NCBI GenBank assembly: GCA_027624955.1
Contig: JAQBTG010000015.1
Location: forward strand, 1 to 64,000
Origin: Pseudomonadota bacterium
GTDB taxonomy: Bacteria; Pseudomonadota; Alphaproteobacteria; UBA828
DNA: 64,000 bases
Reading direction: 5' to 3'
Shown: positions 25,694 to 34,105 of the stretch, piece after piece
Position numbering within the stretch: the first letter of the stretch is position 1
Layout of the letters: each line of letters opens with the position of its first letter
Notes under the pieces: model-generated
What the model saw: only the letters and a program-made list of their open reading frames with translations
The model's database searches: none
Told to the model about the DNA's origin: nothing
Translations under genes and position numbers: made by a program

Positions 25694-26007
25694 TGGATGT
25701 GACGCAACTCCGGGTGATGCCCGTACAGGCGAGCACCGTATCGCCAGCCGACGTGGCAGGCAGCGGCAAAGGAACCGCGCAGGCGCGCAAGGTCGCCGAA
25801 GATTTTGAGGCGTTTTTCATCAGCATGTTTGTCGAAACAATGTTCTCGGGCATCGAAACCGACGGCGTATTCGGTGGCGGCCACGGCGAAGATGTGTACC
25901 GCTCCCTTCTCAACCAGGAAGTCGGAAAATCCATTGCGCGTACAGGCGGCATCGGAATTGCCGATAGCGTCGTACGTGAAATCATCAAAATGCAGGAGTC
26001 AGCATGA
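25693..26007 (+). CDS. Rod-binding protein (FlgJ N-terminal domain type)
   Basis: 104 residues corresponding only to the rod-binding half of FlgJ: KVAEDFEAFFISMFVETMFS, GGGHGEDVYRSLLNQEVGKS and IGIADSVVREIIKMQ. The peptidoglycan hydrolase half is absent, as is usual in alphaproteobacteria, where a separate lytic enzyme does that job. It starts at ATG 25693, overlapping the flgI stop, and its own stop overlaps the next gene by ATGA. Confidence 0.9.
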   Translation: MDVTQLRVMPVQASTVSPADVAGSGKGTAQARKVAEDFEAFFISMFVETMFSGIETDGVFGGGHGEDVYRSLLNQEVGKSIARTGGIGIADSVVREIIKMQESA

Positions 26008-26465
26008 GCCAGACCCCCTATCCCCCACTGCCCGAGGATATCTCGGGCTTGATCGCCATCACGCGCCGCCTGACGGATTTGTTGATGGCGGAAATCGCAG
26101 CACTTCGCGCCATGCGACCGAAAGATATTGTCCCTCTGCAAGGTGAGAAGGCGGAGCTCACCAACATTTATGAAAGCCGTCTGCGGGCGCTTAAGGACGA
26201 CGCGATCGAGCTCAAGAAAATTCCGCCGGAACTGGCCGCCGAACTTGGCCACAGCACGCAAGTTCTGCGCGGTGTCATCGCCGACAATCAGCGCGCTCTG
26301 AAAGCGGCACGCGAGGTCAATGAAGACGTCATCAACGTTATCGCCGATGAAATCGCCCGCCAGCGCAACCCGGCGCGGACTTATGGCGAACGCGGCCAAC
26401 CGGCGATCAATAACGAGCTCGCCCGGCGCCGGTCTGGGCCGCTGACGTTGGACCAGCAGGCTTAG
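26004..26465 (+). CDS. FlgN-like export chaperone
   Basis: 153 residues, almost all helical. The pattern LIAITRRLTDLLMAEIAALR, then LQGEKAELTNIYESRLRALK, and a C-terminal AINNELARR-type tail fit the FlgN-like chaperones placed just ahead of flgK in alphaproteobacteria. FlgN guards the hook-junction proteins FlgK and FlgL before export. It overlaps the previous gene by ATGA and precedes flgK by 37 bp. Family placement rests on helical pattern and position. Confidence 0.75.
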   Translation: MSQTPYPPLPEDISGLIAITRRLTDLLMAEIAALRAMRPKDIVPLQGEKAELTNIYESRLRALKDDAIELKKIPPELAAELGHSTQVLRGVIADNQRALKAAREVNEDVINVIADEIARQRNPARTYGERGQPAINNELARRRSGPLTLDQQA

Positions 26466-26502
26466 CCACGTTGGCCATCGAAAAGCCGGATAGCGTAAAC
26501 AT

Positions 26503-27630
26503 ATGACCATTTCACTCGCCATCAACAACGCGATCACCGGGCTCAACGCGGCACAGGCGGGCCTGGGCACAATCGCCCAGAATGTGGCCAACGCGAATAC
26601 AGAAGGCTATTCGCGAAAGGTCACCCACCAGTCCGCGATTGTGATCGGCGGCGTCAGCAACGGCGTCAATCTCGATGCTGCAACCCGTCTGGCCAATCAA
26701 TTTCTCGGCACCCAGCTGCGCAACGAAACGTCGGAATTCAACAAAGCCGCGGCGATTGATGAATTTTACCGCTTAACCAGCAATCTGTTCGGCGCGCCGG
26801 GTAGCGATAGTTCGGTCTCGGATTTTTTCTCGGACATCATGTCCTCCTTCGAAGCGATGGCCAACAATCCAGAGAACGCCGCGCTGCGCTTCGATATCGT
26901 CTCTACGTCGACACTCTTTGCCGACAGCGCCGCGTCGGTCGCCACTGATATCCAGAATCTTCGCTTTGCCGCAGACCAGGAAATCAAGGCCGCGACCGAT
27001 AGAGTTAATGAATTTCTGAAAAAGGTCGAAAACTTGAACGGCCTGATTAGTCTGGCGGCCTCCTCCGGCCACCCTATTGGCGATCTCGAAGATCAACGTG
27101 ACTTGGCCATCCAAGGCGTGGCGAAAGAGATTGATATTACAGCCGTCCAGCGCTCGGACGGCAAGATCACCATCAGTACCCGCTCCGGCACGTTGTTGTT
27201 AAGTGACCGGCGTCGCGAGATGACCTACTCGCCAGCATCCATCGCCACATCAACCACAACGTTCGGCGAAATTAGCGTGTTCTCGCTCGACCCAAATGGC
27301 GGCACTGTCGGCACGGGCGATCAAATCGCCTCGTCAGGGACGAGTACAAACGTCACCACGACTTTGCGCGCAGGGCGGATCGCGGGCTTGCTACAAACCC
27401 GCGATCGCGAACTCGCCGATCTGTCCTTGACCTTGGATGAATTCGTCCGCGTCGCGCGTGATGAAATCAACGCAGTCCACAATCAGGGCGCAAGCTTTCC
27501 CGGACCGACCAGCCTGACCGGAACCCTTCCGACGGCGCCGGCGGATGTCTTTCAGGGCAGTGGGACGGTGCGCATTGCCGTCACCGATTCGTCGGGAACG
27601 ATGGTCGATGCGCTCGACATTGATTTAGGG
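26503..27630 (+). pseudogene. flgK: Hook-junction protein FlgK, 3'-truncated by an IS3 element
   Basis: About 376 native residues. The N-terminal rod/hook block (SLAINNAITGLNAAQAGLGT, IAQNVANANTEGYSRK) and the D1/D2 region (VSDFFSDIMSSFEAMANNPE, GDLEDQRDLAIQGVAKEIDI) are typical FlgK. The native frame stops at the IS left end at 27631 and then runs 10 codons into IS sequence to a stop at 27663. The C-terminal helices needed for filament junction assembly are missing, and no 3' part of flgK appears on the other side of the IS. flgL, which usually follows, is also absent here. The gene is therefore destroyed by insertion plus deletion, not by simple insertion. Confidence 0.92.
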
Positions 27631-27645
27631 TGTAAAGCCCCCTCT

Positions 27646-28443
27646 CTATGTACCATTTTCTGATAGAGTTTCGGGCACCGGTGGACGCATGTTCAGAGCC
27701 TGATGCGGACGGATGTGATTGTACTGTTTCAGCCAGGTTTGGATGACGATTTGAGCCTGTTTGATTGAAGTAAACCACTCAGCATTCAAAACCTCCCTGC
27801 GCAGGGTGCCGTTGAAGCGCTCGTTGTAACCGTTCTCCCACGGGCTCCCCGGATAGATACGGATGGGTTTGATCCCAACCTTGGTAAGCCAGGTCTGGAA
27901 GTTCTCTGCAATGAACTCAGGACCATTGTCTGATCTGATGAACTCTGGTCTGCCGTGTTTCAAGAAGAGCGGATAGAGGGCTTCCAGAACCTCCGCATTG
28001 CCCATTCGAGTCCTCACGGCCACGCACAGGGCTTCGCGGGTGTACTCATCCAGTACGGTCAACATCTTGTAGGGCCGGCCGCTGGCCAGCTTGTCATGGA
28101 CGAAGTCTATGCTCCAGATATGGTTCCGGTACTTGGGGCGTAGCCGGATGACAGAACTGTCCTTGTGATAGAGGCGCTTCCGCTTCCTGTGACGCTGCGG
28201 TATCTGGAGACCCTCTTCCCGCCACAGCCGTTCGACCTTCTTGTGATTGACTTGCCAGCCTTCAATGCGAAGCAACTCGGCAATCTTCCTGTAGCCATAG
28301 CGGCCATACTGCTTTGCCAATCTGATCAAAGCCAGCCGAAGGCTGTCATCATTTCCAGGGGATGCCTCATAGCGCTGTGTGGACCGTGCCACGCCGATCG
28401 TTTTGCAAGCCCGCCGCTCGGATGATCCGAGTTTCTGACGCAC
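27646..28443 (-). CDS. IS3-family transposase OrfB (DDE integrase)
   Basis: 265 residues from the first ATG, though in life it is probably made as an OrfA-OrfB fusion by ribosomal frameshift; the frame is open further upstream, overlapping the end of orfA. The N-terminal HTH_21-type region (QYGRYGYRKIAELLRIEGWQ) and the catalytic DDE residues are visible: Asp in WSIDFVHD, Asp in IRSDNGPEF and Glu in PWENGYNERFNGTLRRE. It looks complete, so the element may still be active. Confidence 0.95.
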   Translation of the reverse strand: MRQKLGSSERRACKTIGVARSTQRYEASPGNDDSLRLALIRLAKQYGRYGYRKIAELLRIEGWQVNHKKVERLWREEGLQIPQRHRKRKRLYHKDSSVIRLRPKYRNHIWSIDFVHDKLASGRPYKMLTVLDEYTREALCVAVRTRMGNAEVLEALYPLFLKHGRPEFIRSDNGPEFIAENFQTWLTKVGIKPIRIYPGSPWENGYNERFNGTLRREVLNAEWFTSIKQAQIVIQTWLKQYNHIRPHQALNMRPPVPETLSENGT

Positions 28444-28475
28444 ATGGATTAGGGCCTGACGCAGATCGGCAATCG

Positions 28476-28763
28476 TCAGACCTTCGGCTTTAGGTAATCG
28501 AGGCTCTCCCTCAGGATCAGCTTGTCCAGTTCAAGGTCCGCGACAATTCTCTTGAGGCGGGAGTTCTCCTTCTCAAGGCCCTTGAGCTCCTGAAGCTGGG
28601 ACTTGCCCATCCCACCGTACCTTTTGCGCCAATTATAGTATGTCGCGTCGCTGATGCCTGCCGATCGGCAAGCCATCTCGACACTGCTGCCAGACGCCAG
28701 ACCGAGCTCAATCTGACGCAGCAGGTTCAATACATCCTCATCGGAATATCGTTTCCTTGCCAT
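28476..28763 (-). CDS. IS3-family transposase OrfA (HTH)
   Basis: 95 residues. The N-terminal helix-turn-helix (MARKRYSDEDVLNLLRQIEL, then SVEMACRSAGISDATYYNWR) and a C-terminal leucine zipper (LQELKGLEKENSRLKRIV) are standard for OrfA, IS407-like group. It starts 66 bp from the right inverted repeat and precedes orfB in a different frame. Confidence 0.95.
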   Translation of the reverse strand: MARKRYSDEDVLNLLRQIELGLASGSSVEMACRSAGISDATYYNWRKRYGGMGKSQLQELKGLEKENSRLKRIVADLELDKLILRESLDYLKPKV

Positions 28764-28851
28764 CCAAATACCTCCTCATCTTCGTAAAATATCACGAATT
28801 ACGTGGCACAGTTATAGGGGGGCAGGACACGTTTCGCGCGCGGACAATCGC

Positions 28852-30954
28852 ATGGCTAATCTGAACGGTGCACCGCCAGACGCCAGCGCACCGGGCTTGG
28901 CCCTGCTCGAAAGCTTTAAACGCGGAGATGTCGCCTTAGCGCTTGGCGTCATTTCGATTCTCGTCATTCTCATTATGCCGATGCCGAGTTGGTTGCTCGA
29001 TATCAGCCTGGCGCTATCGCTTGCGATATCCGCCCTGGTCCTGCTGACCGTGCTGTTCATCGAGAAGCCGCTCGACCTCAGCGCCTTTCCGACGATCTTA
29101 TTGATCGCGACGATGTTGCGTTTGGCCCTCAACCTCGCCTCGACGCGGCTGATCCTTACCCACGGTTATGAAGGGCCCGCCGCCGCCGGCCAAGTTATTC
29201 AGGCCTTCGGCGGATTCGTGATGGGCGGAAGCTTTGTCATCGGCATCATCGTTTTTGCCATTCTTGTGATCGTCAATTTCATCGTCATTACCAAAGGCGC
29301 CGGACGCATTGCCGAAGTCTCAGCGCGCTTCAGTCTGGATGCGATGCCGGGCAAACAGATGGCGATCGACGCAGACCTCTCGGCCGGCCTTATCGGCGAA
29401 GAAGAAGCCCGCCAACGCCGGCTGGATTTGGAAGGTGAAAGCAGTTTCTTCGGGTCGATGGACGGCGCATCGAAATTCGTGCGCGGCGACGCCATTGCCG
29501 GCCTGCTGATCACGTTTATCAATGTGATCGGCGGCATGATTGTCGGCGTGTCGCAAAACGGCATGAGTTTCGCCGATGCGGCGCAGACATTCACGATGTT
29601 GACCATCGGCGACGGCCTGGTCTCGCAGATACCCGCGCTGATCATCTCAACCGCCGCCGGCCTGCTGGTCACCAAGGCCGGCATCAGCGGTTCCGCCGAC
29701 AAATTGATATTCGGCCAACTGAGCGCCTATCCGCGCGCCATCGCGATGACGGCCGGCCTTCTCGTGGCCCTGGCATTGCTTCCCGGAATTCCCATGCTGC
29801 CGTTTTTGATCCTTGCTGCAGTGGCTGGGTTTATCGCCTGGCGTGCCCATGGGGCCAATCATCGGCGGTTGGCGGAGGCGCACAACGAGGGTCTTGAAAA
29901 TGACCAACCCGAGCAACCCGAATCTCTGATTGGCAGCGCGCTGCAAATCGATGCCTTGCGCCTGGAACTTGGCTATGGACTGTTGAGCTTGATCGATGAA
30001 CAGCAAGGTCAGCGGCTGACCGAGCAAATCAAGGCGCTGCGCCGACAGATCGCCAACGAAATGGGTTTCGTCATGCCCTCGGTGCGCATTCAGGACAATA
30101 TGCAACTCGGATCGAACTCCTACATCCTGCGCGTCAAGGACATCGAAGCAGGGCATGGCGAACTGCGCCCGCATATGCTGCTGACGATGGACCCAGGCGG
30201 CGAATCGATCTCCCTACCAGGCGAAGAGACACAGGAGCCGACCTTCGGCATGCCGGCGAAATGGATTAATCACAGCGAACGTGAAGAGGCGATGTTCCGC
30301 GGCTACACGGTGGTCGATCCGGCGACCGTCATCACCACCCATATTACCGAGACGGTAAAGGACAATATGGCGGAGCTGCTGTCCTATGCCGAAACTCGCA
30401 AGCTACTGGACGATTTGGAAGACGATCAACGCAAGCTGGTCGACGATCTGGTTCCGGCGCAAATAACCGGTGGTGCGGTACAGCGGATATTGCAGAACCT
30501 GCTGCGCGAGCGCGTCTCTATCCGCGATCTGCCAACGATATTGGAGGGCATCGCCGAGGCAGTCGGCCACACCCAGAACGTCACATATATTACCGAAATG
30601 GTACGCGCCCGATTGGCCCGTCAGATCTGCGCCGCCAACGCCGATGGCGAGGGCGTTTTGCCCTTACTCACACTCTCGCCGGACTGGGAAGAAGCCTTCG
30701 CTGAAAGCCTAGTCGGCAATGGCGAGGACAAGCAGCTCTCGATGGCGCCCAGCCGGCTGCAGGAATTTATCGGTCTTGTCCGCAGTTCGTTCGAGCGCCA
30801 CGCCATGCTGGGCGAGTTGCCTGTATTGCTCACCAGCCCTGCAATTCGCCCATATGTCCGCTCCATCGTTGAGCGTTTTCGTCCCGCAACGCCGGTCATG
30901 TCGCAAAATGAAATTCATCCCAAGATCAAGCTTAAGACCCTGGGCCAGGTTTAG
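28852..30954 (+). CDS. flhA: Flagellar export gate protein FlhA
   Basis: 700 residues, complete. There are about eight membrane helices in the first 330 residues, the FHIPEP signature region (TILLIATMLRLALNLASTRL, LDAMPGKQMAIDADLSAGLI) and a cytoplasmic domain ending HPKIKLKTLGQV. FlhA forms the nonameric ring that feeds substrates into the flagellar export channel. Its ATG lies 22 bp beyond the IS right end, so its native upstream region has been removed and any expression must come from within or across the IS. Downstream comes a fliK-like gene; flhB and fliR are not here. Confidence 0.97.
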   Translation: MANLNGAPPDASAPGLALLESFKRGDVALALGVISILVILIMPMPSWLLDISLALSLAISALVLLTVLFIEKPLDLSAFPTILLIATMLRLALNLASTRLILTHGYEGPAAAGQVIQAFGGFVMGGSFVIGIIVFAILVIVNFIVITKGAGRIAEVSARFSLDAMPGKQMAIDADLSAGLIGEEEARQRRLDLEGESSFFGSMDGASKFVRGDAIAGLLITFINVIGGMIVGVSQNGMSFADAAQTFTMLTIGDGLVSQIPALIISTAAGLLVTKAGISGSADKLIFGQLSAYPRAIAMTAGLLVALALLPGIPMLPFLILAAVAGFIAWRAHGANHRRLAEAHNEGLENDQPEQPESLIGSALQIDALRLELGYGLLSLIDEQQGQRLTEQIKALRRQIANEMGFVMPSVRIQDNMQLGSNSYILRVKDIEAGHGELRPHMLLTMDPGGESISLPGEETQEPTFGMPAKWINHSEREEAMFRGYTVVDPATVITTHITETVKDNMAELLSYAETRKLLDDLEDDQRKLVDDLVPAQITGGAVQRILQNLLRERVSIRDLPTILEGIAEAVGHTQNVTYITEMVRARLARQICAANADGEGVLPLLTLSPDWEEAFAESLVGNGEDKQLSMAPSRLQEFIGLVRSSFERHAMLGELPVLLTSPAIRPYVRSIVERFRPATPVMSQNEIHPKIKLKTLGQV

Positions 30955-31014
30955 GGTCGCGGTCCCTGCCCCACTAGACGCGCGCGCGCCCTCATGACGG
31001 CGCGGCGCTAGGCG

Positions 31015-32040
31015 ATGGCATTTCTCGGATCGTTTTCTCCAGCTTCACTTCCGCAGATCGCCACCACGGCGGCGACTACCGGGCGCGTTTCCGCGATCAC
31101 CGGGCCGCTCCCCGCAGCGCTTGGCACTTTGGCCACTGGCGCGCGCTTGAGTGGTGTCGCGATGGCGCTCCAGGCCAATGGCCAACAGCAAATTCGCACC
31201 CCATTTGGCGTCCTCACATTGACCCCGCGGACACCGTTTCCGGCCGGCGGAAGCTTCTTATTTGAATTGGCCGGTATGCCGACGCGCCCACAATTAAAAT
31301 TAATTGCGCTCACACCTCCAGCGCCTGCCACTGCGGCACCGCCGACCGCAGCCGCGGCCCAAGGCGCCGCAGCGGCAGCGCTGAGCCATCGCTGGACCGG
31401 CCTCGAGAAATTGCTGAACGAGGCCGGCGGGAAAAACCCCGCGCAGGGCGCCCTCGCCGCCGCCCTACCGCGCCCAGGAGCGGGACTGACGCGGGCACTT
31501 ATCACCTTTATTGCCACTTTACGCAGCGGCGGACTGGAGCCACTGCTGGGCCGCGCCCTAGCGCTCAGCCTGTTGAGCCAGCCGCGCCTCGGGCCGCTAG
31601 CCCGCGCGTTGCACCAGGATATGGCGCACCTAGAACGCTTTGCCCTCGACCCTGGGCCGGGGGCTTGGCAAGGCCTGTTCGCGCCGCTCATCGTTGGCGG
31701 CCAGTACCATCAATTGCGCATTTTTACGCGCCGCGATGGCGCGCCTGAAGAGACCGAACCAAAGGCGAAACTGCGCCGTTTCATCGTCGAAACTGAATTG
31801 CCCGCCTTGGGCCCGATCCAACTCGACGGGCTGATGGCAGCCGACACACTCGACTTGGTGATGCGCTGCACGACTGCACTGCCAGCGACGTGGCAATCGA
31901 ACCTCCGGCTTCTGGTCGGGGCATCGGCGGCGCGGGCCGGCATAATCGGCAAGATAGGCTTTCAAATTTGCGACAAATTCCCTGTGGCGCCCCTTGAAGA
32001 CGGGCTGCTCGGCACAGAAGCGCAGGGCATTTTGGCGTAA
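31015..32040 (+). CDS. FliK-like hook-length control protein (tentative)
   Basis: 341 residues, Ala/Pro-rich in the first 160, with a more ordered C-terminal domain. The pattern LRRFIVETELPALGPIQLDG, LDLVMRCTTALPATWQSNLR resembles the C-terminal switch domain of FliK (a beta/alpha unit that contacts FlhB), including the two-layered LGPIQLDGL motif. There is no strong sequence signature, so the call rests on this pattern and on position between flhA and fliJ. It is an ATG start 60 bp after flhA. Confidence 0.6.
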   Translation: MAFLGSFSPASLPQIATTAATTGRVSAITGPLPAALGTLATGARLSGVAMALQANGQQQIRTPFGVLTLTPRTPFPAGGSFLFELAGMPTRPQLKLIALTPPAPATAAPPTAAAAQGAAAAALSHRWTGLEKLLNEAGGKNPAQGALAAALPRPGAGLTRALITFIATLRSGGLEPLLGRALALSLLSQPRLGPLARALHQDMAHLERFALDPGPGAWQGLFAPLIVGGQYHQLRIFTRRDGAPEETEPKAKLRRFIVETELPALGPIQLDGLMAADTLDLVMRCTTALPATWQSNLRLLVGASAARAGIIGKIGFQICDKFPVAPLEDGLLGTEAQGILA

Positions 32041-32064
32041 CGGCTGGCCGCTGACGCGCGCTGT

Positions 32065-32490
32065 CTAGCGCGCCGCTTCCCGTCGCCGGTACATATCGAG
32101 GCCCAATTCGTCGAGTTCGATCTGCTCGCGCCGGTCGGCCTCGCGGGTCTTTTCCAACTCCCGCTGCGCCTGGGTCAATTCATACTTTTTGAGCTCGCGG
32201 AACAGCGTGGCGATATAGTCATTTGCCTCGCCGAGGCGCCCCTCGACGTCATTGAGCTGAAAGTTCATAGCAGCCCGACGTGTCGTCATGACATTCAAAA
32301 AATTGGCAAAGGCGGTATTCGCTTCCCACGACGTAGCCGCGATCAGTTTTTCCGCGGCCACCTGACCCACCAGGCGGGCAGATTCGCCAAGGATGATGTC
32401 TCTCTCGCGGTTTAGATCGGCCAGCGCCCGGCGAGCGTCGTTCAACCGGGTGCGATAAATACGAACGAGCGTGGCGATGCCTTCCATCAA
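32065..32490 (-). CDS. fliJ: Flagellar export chaperone FliJ
   Basis: 141 residues forming a long antiparallel coiled coil, rich in Arg, Glu and Ala (IYRTRLNDARRALADLNRER at the start; KYELTQAQRELEKTREADRR at the end). That, plus overlap with fliI by ATGA (32487-32490), identifies FliJ, the stalk that links the FliI ATPase to FlhA. It appears intact. Confidence 0.88.
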   Translation of the reverse strand: MMEGIATLVRIYRTRLNDARRALADLNRERDIILGESARLVGQVAAEKLIAATSWEANTAFANFLNVMTTRRAAMNFQLNDVEGRLGEANDYIATLFRELKKYELTQAQRELEKTREADRREQIELDELGLDMYRRREAAR

Positions 32491-33848
32491 GCCTTACCGT
32501 CCGGCATAGCATTCTCGCTCTCGGGCGGCACGAAGATTTCCGCCAGATCGCGGTGGCAGACATCCATTTCCACCCGTTCCCGCGCGTCCTGCGACAGAAA
32601 CTGCTCCAAAAGAGCGTGATAGTGGATTGCTTCGTCCACCAATGGGTCGCTACCCTCGCGGTACGCGCCGAGGCGAATCATCTCAGCCATGTCCTCATAG
32701 GTCGCGATCAAACGCCGGGCATGTTGAATGACCTCGTTTTCCGCATCGCTGTTACAGCCAGGCATGGTCCGAGACAAGCTGCGCAGGATGTTGATCGCAG
32801 GGTAGCGGCCGCGCTCGGCAATAGCGCGGTCAAGCACGATATGGCCATCCAAAATTCCGCGCACCGCGTCGGAGATCGGCTCGTTGTGATCGTCGCCTTC
32901 GACGAGGACCGTAAACAGGCCAGTGATTGTTCCCTTGCCGGAGCCCGGGCCCGCGCGTTCCAAGAGTTTTGGTAGTTCGGCGAAAACGGTCGGCGTGTAG
33001 CCTTTGCTTGCCGGCGGCTCGCCGGCCGAAAGGCCAATTTCGCGCTGCGCCATGGCAAAGCGAGTGATGCTGTCCATCAAGCACAGCACGCTATCGTCGA
33101 GATCGCGGAAATATTCGGCGATCGTAAGCGTTAAATGCGCTGCCTGACGGCGCATCAAGGCTGATTCGTCGGAGGTCGCAACGACCACAACGCTGCGCGC
33201 CAGTCCCTCTACACCGAGATTGTCTTCGATGAACTCCTGAACCTCCCGGCCGCGCTCGCCGATCATGCCGATGACCGCAACGTCGGACGCGGTAAAGCGC
33301 GCCAGCATAGAAAGGAGAACCGACTTGCCGACGCCGGAGCCGGCGAAGATTCCCATGCGCTGGCCCTTGCAGCATGTGACGAAAGCGTTGAGAGCGCGGA
33401 TGCCGAGGTCAATTTTCGCACCAACCCGTCGGCGTTCATGCGCCGGTGGCGGCGAGCGTCGCATAGAATAGCCCCGGCCGCCTATGGACAGCGGTCCGCG
33501 CCCGTCGATCGGTTCGCCGAACGCGTTTATCACCCGACCGAGCCAGCTGCGATCGGGAAAAATTAGCGGGTCGAGCTCGCCGAGCATCACCTTGCAGCCC
33601 AACCCCACGCCATCGAGGGTCCCGAACGGCATAAGCACGGCGGCGGCGCTCTGAAATCCGATCACTTCGCACGGAATGCGGCGTCCACCGCGCGCGACAA
33701 TCGTGCATCTGGCGCCAATCGTTAGACTTCCCTGAAGGCCGGCGCAGGAAACCGACATGCCCTGCACGGCAGACACTCTGCCATAGGACTGCATGCCGGG
33801 CAGACGTTCTATCTCGCCGACGATTCTGTTTGCCGCCTCGCTCACCAA
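32487..33848 (-). CDS. fliI: Flagellum-specific ATPase FliI
   Basis: 453 residues. The Walker A motif is at 169-176 (AGSGVGKS), followed by the RecA-type core (FIEDNLGVEGLARSVVVVAT, SVLCLMDSITRFAMAQREIG, AGEPPASKGYTPTVFAELPK) of F1-beta-like export ATPases. It is complete. FliI energises substrate unfolding and docking at the export gate. It is divergent from ctrA, with a 257-bp intergenic region holding two CtrA-type boxes. Confidence 0.97.
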   Translation of the reverse strand: MVSEAANRIVGEIERLPGMQSYGRVSAVQGMSVSCAGLQGSLTIGARCTIVARGGRRIPCEVIGFQSAAAVLMPFGTLDGVGLGCKVMLGELDPLIFPDRSWLGRVINAFGEPIDGRGPLSIGGRGYSMRRSPPPAHERRRVGAKIDLGIRALNAFVTCCKGQRMGIFAGSGVGKSVLLSMLARFTASDVAVIGMIGERGREVQEFIEDNLGVEGLARSVVVVATSDESALMRRQAAHLTLTIAEYFRDLDDSVLCLMDSITRFAMAQREIGLSAGEPPASKGYTPTVFAELPKLLERAGPGSGKGTITGLFTVLVEGDDHNEPISDAVRGILDGHIVLDRAIAERGRYPAINILRSLSRTMPGCNSDAENEVIQHARRLIATYEDMAEMIRLGAYREGSDPLVDEAIHYHALLEQFLSQDARERVEMDVCHRDLAEIFVPPESENAMPDGKA

Positions 33849-33932
33849 TCGCCCGCCACATTGGTCACACCAGATAGCGGCGTTCGGAAAAGTAACACCA
33901 CACCGCTGATTTCGACTGTATCCGGAATTGCA

Positions 33933-33947
33933 TTAACTTGCGGTAAA
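33933..33947. promoter_or_regulatory. CtrA-like box, fliI/ctrA intergenic region
   Basis: TTAACTTGCGGTAAA is TTAA-N7-TAAA, one base off the full CtrA motif. It lies 85 bp upstream of fliI and about 160 bp upstream of ctrA. A GANTC methylation site (GAATC) follows at 33955-33959. Confidence 0.5.
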
Positions 33948-33999
33948 GGCTCAAGAATCAAGGCTACCGGCGAACCCTCATTGTGGGTTTATGCCGTCG

Positions 34000-34014
34000 T
34001 TAATGGATTCTTAA
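34000..34014. promoter_or_regulatory. CtrA box containing a GANTC site, ctrA promoter
   Basis: TTAATGGATTCTTAA is a perfect TTAA-N7-TTAA. The spacer tggattc contains GATTC (34006-34010), a target of the cell-cycle methyltransferase CcrM (GANTC). It lies 92 bp before the ctrA start and suggests autoregulation gated by methylation state, as known in a different arrangement in Caulobacter. Two TTAA half-sites with the same flank (TTAACCAAGC, TTAATCAAGC) follow between 34042 and 34075. Confidence 0.65.
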
Positions 34015-34105
34015 GAGGGAATGGTGTCTCATAGACATATTGTTAACCAAGCCCGCAGATTTATAGTTAATCAAGCGCGGCACCCAAAAGCGAAAGTCAG
34101 CACAC

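Larger units (their letters stand above)
27631..28829 (-). mobile_element. IS3-family insertion sequence
   Basis: About 1.2 kb. The ends are imperfect inverted repeats: TGTAAAGCCCCCTCTCTATG on the left and, reading inward from the right, TGTCCTGCCCCCCTATAACT. Two overlapping-frame transposase genes (orfA, orfB) lie between them on the minus strand. The flanking bases (aggg on the left, cgtt on the right) do not match, so there is no target-site duplication. That implies the element carried out, or was joined by, an adjacent deletion or inter-IS recombination. It sits between the flgK stump and flhA. Confidence 0.88.

Noticed and set aside
31124-31140. TTGGCACTTTGGCCACTGG considered as a sigma-54 promoter
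   Set aside because: The -12 box is missing at the correct distance and it lies within the fliK-like gene.
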